From Euryarchaeota archaeon UBA13 (GTDB lineage: Archaea; Thermoplasmatota; Poseidoniia; Poseidoniales; Poseidoniaceae), in assembly GCA_002495945.1 (NCBI GenBank), contig DAHU01000052.1, positions 1 to 15,658 on the forward strand: a stretch of 15,658 nt of DNA. Reading direction: 5' to 3'. The position numbers and the translations under genes were made by a program. This document shows positions 13,148 to 15,658 of this stretch, in pieces. The notes below the pieces were generated by a model, which saw nothing but the letters and a program-made list of their open reading frames with translations, made no database searches and was not told where the DNA came from. The first letter of the stretch is position 1; every line of letters starts with the position of its first letter.

Positions 13148-15658
13148 TCATGAGTAACTACTGAGATATATGTACAATTCGCCGTCCTCGAATTCAAAGT
13201 ACATTGTTGACAGTAGGTTGCTTGGTGGCAAAAACTTGAAGTTATTCTCACCGCTAATTAGCTGACTTGTGGAATTGATTATTGTCCACTCCTGTGCTCC
13301 ATCACCATACGTCGTTTGTACAATGTTTACGCGGGTAGAATAGTTTTCGGGGTTATGAATAATAAAATCAGACATATTATCTCCGGATAGTTCTCCATTG
13401 GCTGCTGATGCCCAGAGCGAGGACCACATGCGGTAAAAGTCACCATTTCTTTCAAAAATCAATTCCGGACCATACTCTATAGAGATTAAATTATCAGGGA
13501 TAGGATACATGTTTTGAGAGCAAATAGCAATAGTATCTTGCTCATTAAGTACCAATAATATCGAGTCATTCAACTGTATCGCTGGAATCAATGAACTAGT
13601 TCGATAATTAGTATTCCAAACCCATTGTTCCGATTGATTACTAGGTTTGGTAGGAGTGCTTGCCATCGGGTTAAGTTGACATTCATCATCTGATACCGTC
13701 AATATATCTCCCGATGTTAGGGTAGCACCCCAACCCCTATACTCCGTTGAATCGATTAAAGTTCCATTCTCTGGGGTGATAAATTGCAGCGGCATCTGAG
13801 GGGTTTCTGGAATAAATAATTCATCACCTATCTGTATTACATTCAGCACGTAAGACCTTAGCAGGACAATAGGATCCTGTCCTTTAACACAAATCTCGTT
13901 TGATTGAGGGGTAAATTCTGCGGATAAGCCTTGATTATTTTCAATCCAATACATTCTAGTTTCATAAGAAAAATCAGATTCCGAATTTGGGAATGATACA
14001 TTGTAATTCGAATCTGTATTGCTGAACACTTCGATACATCGCATTACATCCTCTGTTTGGTAATTCATATACCAACTTGAGTTGACGTATTGTGGTGTAT
14101 CTGGAGTCAGAGAAACTGTGGAAATTGATGGCTCATCTTCAATATATGTGATTAGGTAGATTTGTTCTAGTACGGGAGTATACTGCGATAACTTCCAACT
14201 AACATTTAGGCTGACTGTTGAAATCATACCTGGCATTATTTCATCACCACATCCCTCGTCTGTTGTTGATGGCTGGTCATCATCACTACAAATCCAAGTA
14301 TAGTCCCAATTCGAAGACACTATACCATCTGAATTAGCAAGCTCGACTTGCCAGTTTTGAGTTATTGATGCAGTGTTAACAATGTCAATAGCCATAGTTC
14401 CACTCCACGTTTCATTAAATTCAGTTACGATAACAGTATCATCGAAAACATAGGCAATTTCATCATCCCAATCATCATCCATGGCATATGGTGTTTGACC
14501 AGGCAAACCAAGTAGGAATATTACAAACAATAGAATTCCCATGCGTTTAACGCTCTCAAAACCCACGCCTTTTGGCTCATCGAGAATGACCGGAATTCTT
14601 CTATCCGCACCCATTAGTAGCAACAGTGGGAACATTACACCTAATACTGGCAACCAGATGTTGAAACTAGTAAATGCATCAAACATCCAGGCGAACGCTA
14701 GTACGATAGCAAATAAGAACAATTGATTGGTTGAATTTCTTGCTTCAGACATACTCGTTCTAGCAATAAGTAGTCTGCCACCAGGGAAGGTCGGAATTGG
14801 TAGTAGTGACACCCAACCAAAGAAGCATAACATGGAACCAGCCTTAGAAAACGGATGACTCCAAACAAGTTTCGCTGTAACATCCTCAATCAATAGGGGG
14901 CTCAATAGATTGACTAACAACGGCATATCAGGAACATATTGCATTGATGATATAGCAATTAAATCTGGAGTTAGATATAGGCCCACTAACCACAACAGCA
15001 CACCGGTTATTACCATCACCGACGGAACAATTAGTGCACTCCAACCTAGGACTTCCTTATCTTTCCAAGGCCTTGCATCCATTCTCGGTAAGGAAGGTAT
15101 AATCAAAATACCAAACGGCCATATCAATAATGATTTAGGAAGTATTCCAATCGAAAACAATGAAATTGATGGATCTGGAATTGGCGTTAGATGTCCAACT
15201 CGCAGACCATTCTTTTCCGCATGATATTTTTGGAGGAATGATGCAATGATTATTGCTGCAAATATTGGCAGTGTATAGCCAATAAGTGCGTCAATGAATA
15301 GTGACTCTACAAACCAACCGTCACTAGGCCTTGCATCTTCAATCCATACCATTCCAGCGATAGTAGCAGTAATTAGAGAGAATGACCAAAAGCCAATAGT
15401 CGTCTTTAAAGATGGAAATTGTCGTTCTGGACACGGTATAATTTGAACCATCCAAGGTTCACCGTTTTGCAACTTTGCCATCCAACCAAGACTTTCAAGA
15501 TGAAGGTTTAGCTCTGCAAGTGAATCGTGCGCATTGAGTGATTCTTTCTCGGTGACTTTCCAAACTGGCCATTTGGTACCGCCCAATTCACCATTTATGA
15601 TGAAGTATCTAGAAATCACACTTCTAAGTAACTCTTTTTGACTCCATACCTCTTTGTG
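13148..15658 (-). CDS. Site-2-protease (M50, EGY-type) homologue lacking catalytic motifs, with large extracellular domain; 5' end outside window
   Basis: The frame is open to the right edge (about 836 residues visible). A GTG at 15619 is possible, but the 13 codons before it (with SQKELLRSV) look like the helix that opens EGY-protease N-domains, so the gene is probably cut by the edge. Numbering from that GTG: a soluble alpha/beta domain at 1-65, then about seven membrane helices between 75 and 375. The stretch around 120-150 (LQKYHAEKNGL to HLTPIPDP) aligns with the EGY HExxH helix and its downstream FIP motif, but the HExxH position reads ASFLQ (126-130). The second motif LLPIPTFPGGRLL (272-284) corresponds to LLPxGQLDGG with the aspartate replaced by Pro279. 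HPFSKAG (255-261) also matches the family. After the last helix (361-377) about 445 residues are rich in Asn, Ser, Thr and Asp with many N-x-S/T sites and beta-strand texture, probably extracellular. A non-catalytic membrane sensor or scaffold is likely; the partner is unknown. Confidence 0.75.
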   Translation of the reverse strand, partial: HKEVWSQKELLRSVISRYFIINGELGGTKWPVWKVTEKESLNAHDSLAELNLHLESLGWMAKLQNGEPWMVQIIPCPERQFPSLKTTIGFWSFSLITATIAGMVWIEDARPSDGWFVESLFIDALIGYTLPIFAAIIIASFLQKYHAEKNGLRVGHLTPIPDPSISLFSIGILPKSLLIWPFGILIIPSLPRMDARPWKDKEVLGWSALIVPSVMVITGVLLWLVGLYLTPDLIAISSMQYVPDMPLLVNLLSPLLIEDVTAKLVWSHPFSKAGSMLCFFGWVSLLPIPTFPGGRLLIARTSMSEARNSTNQLFLFAIVLAFAWMFDAFTSFNIWLPVLGVMFPLLLLMGADRRIPVILDEPKGVGFESVKRMGILLFVIFLLGLPGQTPYAMDDDWDDEIAYVFDDTVIVTEFNETWSGTMAIDIVNTASITQNWQVELANSDGIVSSNWDYTWICSDDDQPSTTDEGCGDEIMPGMISTVSLNVSWKLSQYTPVLEQIYLITYIEDEPSISTVSLTPDTPQYVNSSWYMNYQTEDVMRCIEVFSNTDSNYNVSFPNSESDFSYETRMYWIENNQGLSAEFTPQSNEICVKGQDPIVLLRSYVLNVIQIGDELFIPETPQMPLQFITPENGTLIDSTEYRGWGATLTSGDILTVSDDECQLNPMASTPTKPSNQSEQWVWNTNYRTSSLIPAIQLNDSILLVLNEQDTIAICSQNMYPIPDNLISIEYGPELIFERNGDFYRMWSSLWASAANGELSGDNMSDFIIHNPENYSTRVNIVQTTYGDGAQEWTIINSTSQLISGENNFKFLPPSNLLSTMYFEFEDGELYIYLSSYS

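Overview
The window looks like a piece of an archaeal chromosome, most likely from the Thermoplasmata side of the Euryarchaeota (marine group II/III, Poseidoniia-like). Points in favour: a class II HMG-CoA reductase, which in archaea is mainly known from Thermoplasmatales and Archaeoglobales; a complete SMC-ScpA-ScpB condensin cluster; Asp/Glu-rich proteins; low GC; Shine-Dalgarno sites of the GGTGAT type beside a start with no such site; and near-zero intergenic space. The lineage is inferred from gene content, not from a marker phylogeny. Coding density is very high. No stretch above 300 bases lacks a gene, and I found no tRNA, rRNA, CRISPR array or insertion sequence.

Layout, left to right. 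(1) Positions 1-2380, minus strand: an AAA+/STAND-like NTPase with a degenerate P-loop and a C-terminal winged helix. It is translationally coupled (TAATG) to a beta-propeller-like protein that runs off the left edge. (2) Positions 2381-2603: a divergent control region with three 11-bp tandem repeats plus inverted copies of the same core (TTAACGC/GCGTTAA). (3) Positions 2604-3902, plus strand: class II HMG-CoA reductase, the committed step of isoprenoid lipid synthesis. Its stop codon abuts the stop codon of scpB. (4) Positions 3903-9606, minus strand: the condensin operon, transcribed smc -> scpA -> scpB. SMC carries an unusual acidic C-terminal tail, and ScpA is much longer than usual. (5) Positions 9736-10509, minus strand: a four-helix membrane protein with a C-terminal zinc knuckle, divergent from nadB. 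(6) Positions 10593-12212, plus strand: L-aspartate oxidase (NadB), first enzyme of de novo NAD synthesis. It overlaps tail to tail with panE. (7) Positions 12204-15658, minus strand: a membrane protein with the fold signature of an EGY-type site-2 protease but with its zinc-ligand motifs lost, followed by ketopantoate reductase (PanE, coenzyme A synthesis). The membrane protein runs off the right edge.

How the genes work together: smc, scpA and scpB clearly make one complex. HMGR, NadB and PanE are single steps of three different pathways (lipid, NAD, CoA), and their pathway partners are not in the window. The least ordinary items are the inactive-looking site-2 protease homologue with a large extracellular domain, the degenerate ATPase/winged-helix protein, and the phased repeat array between that protein and HMGR.
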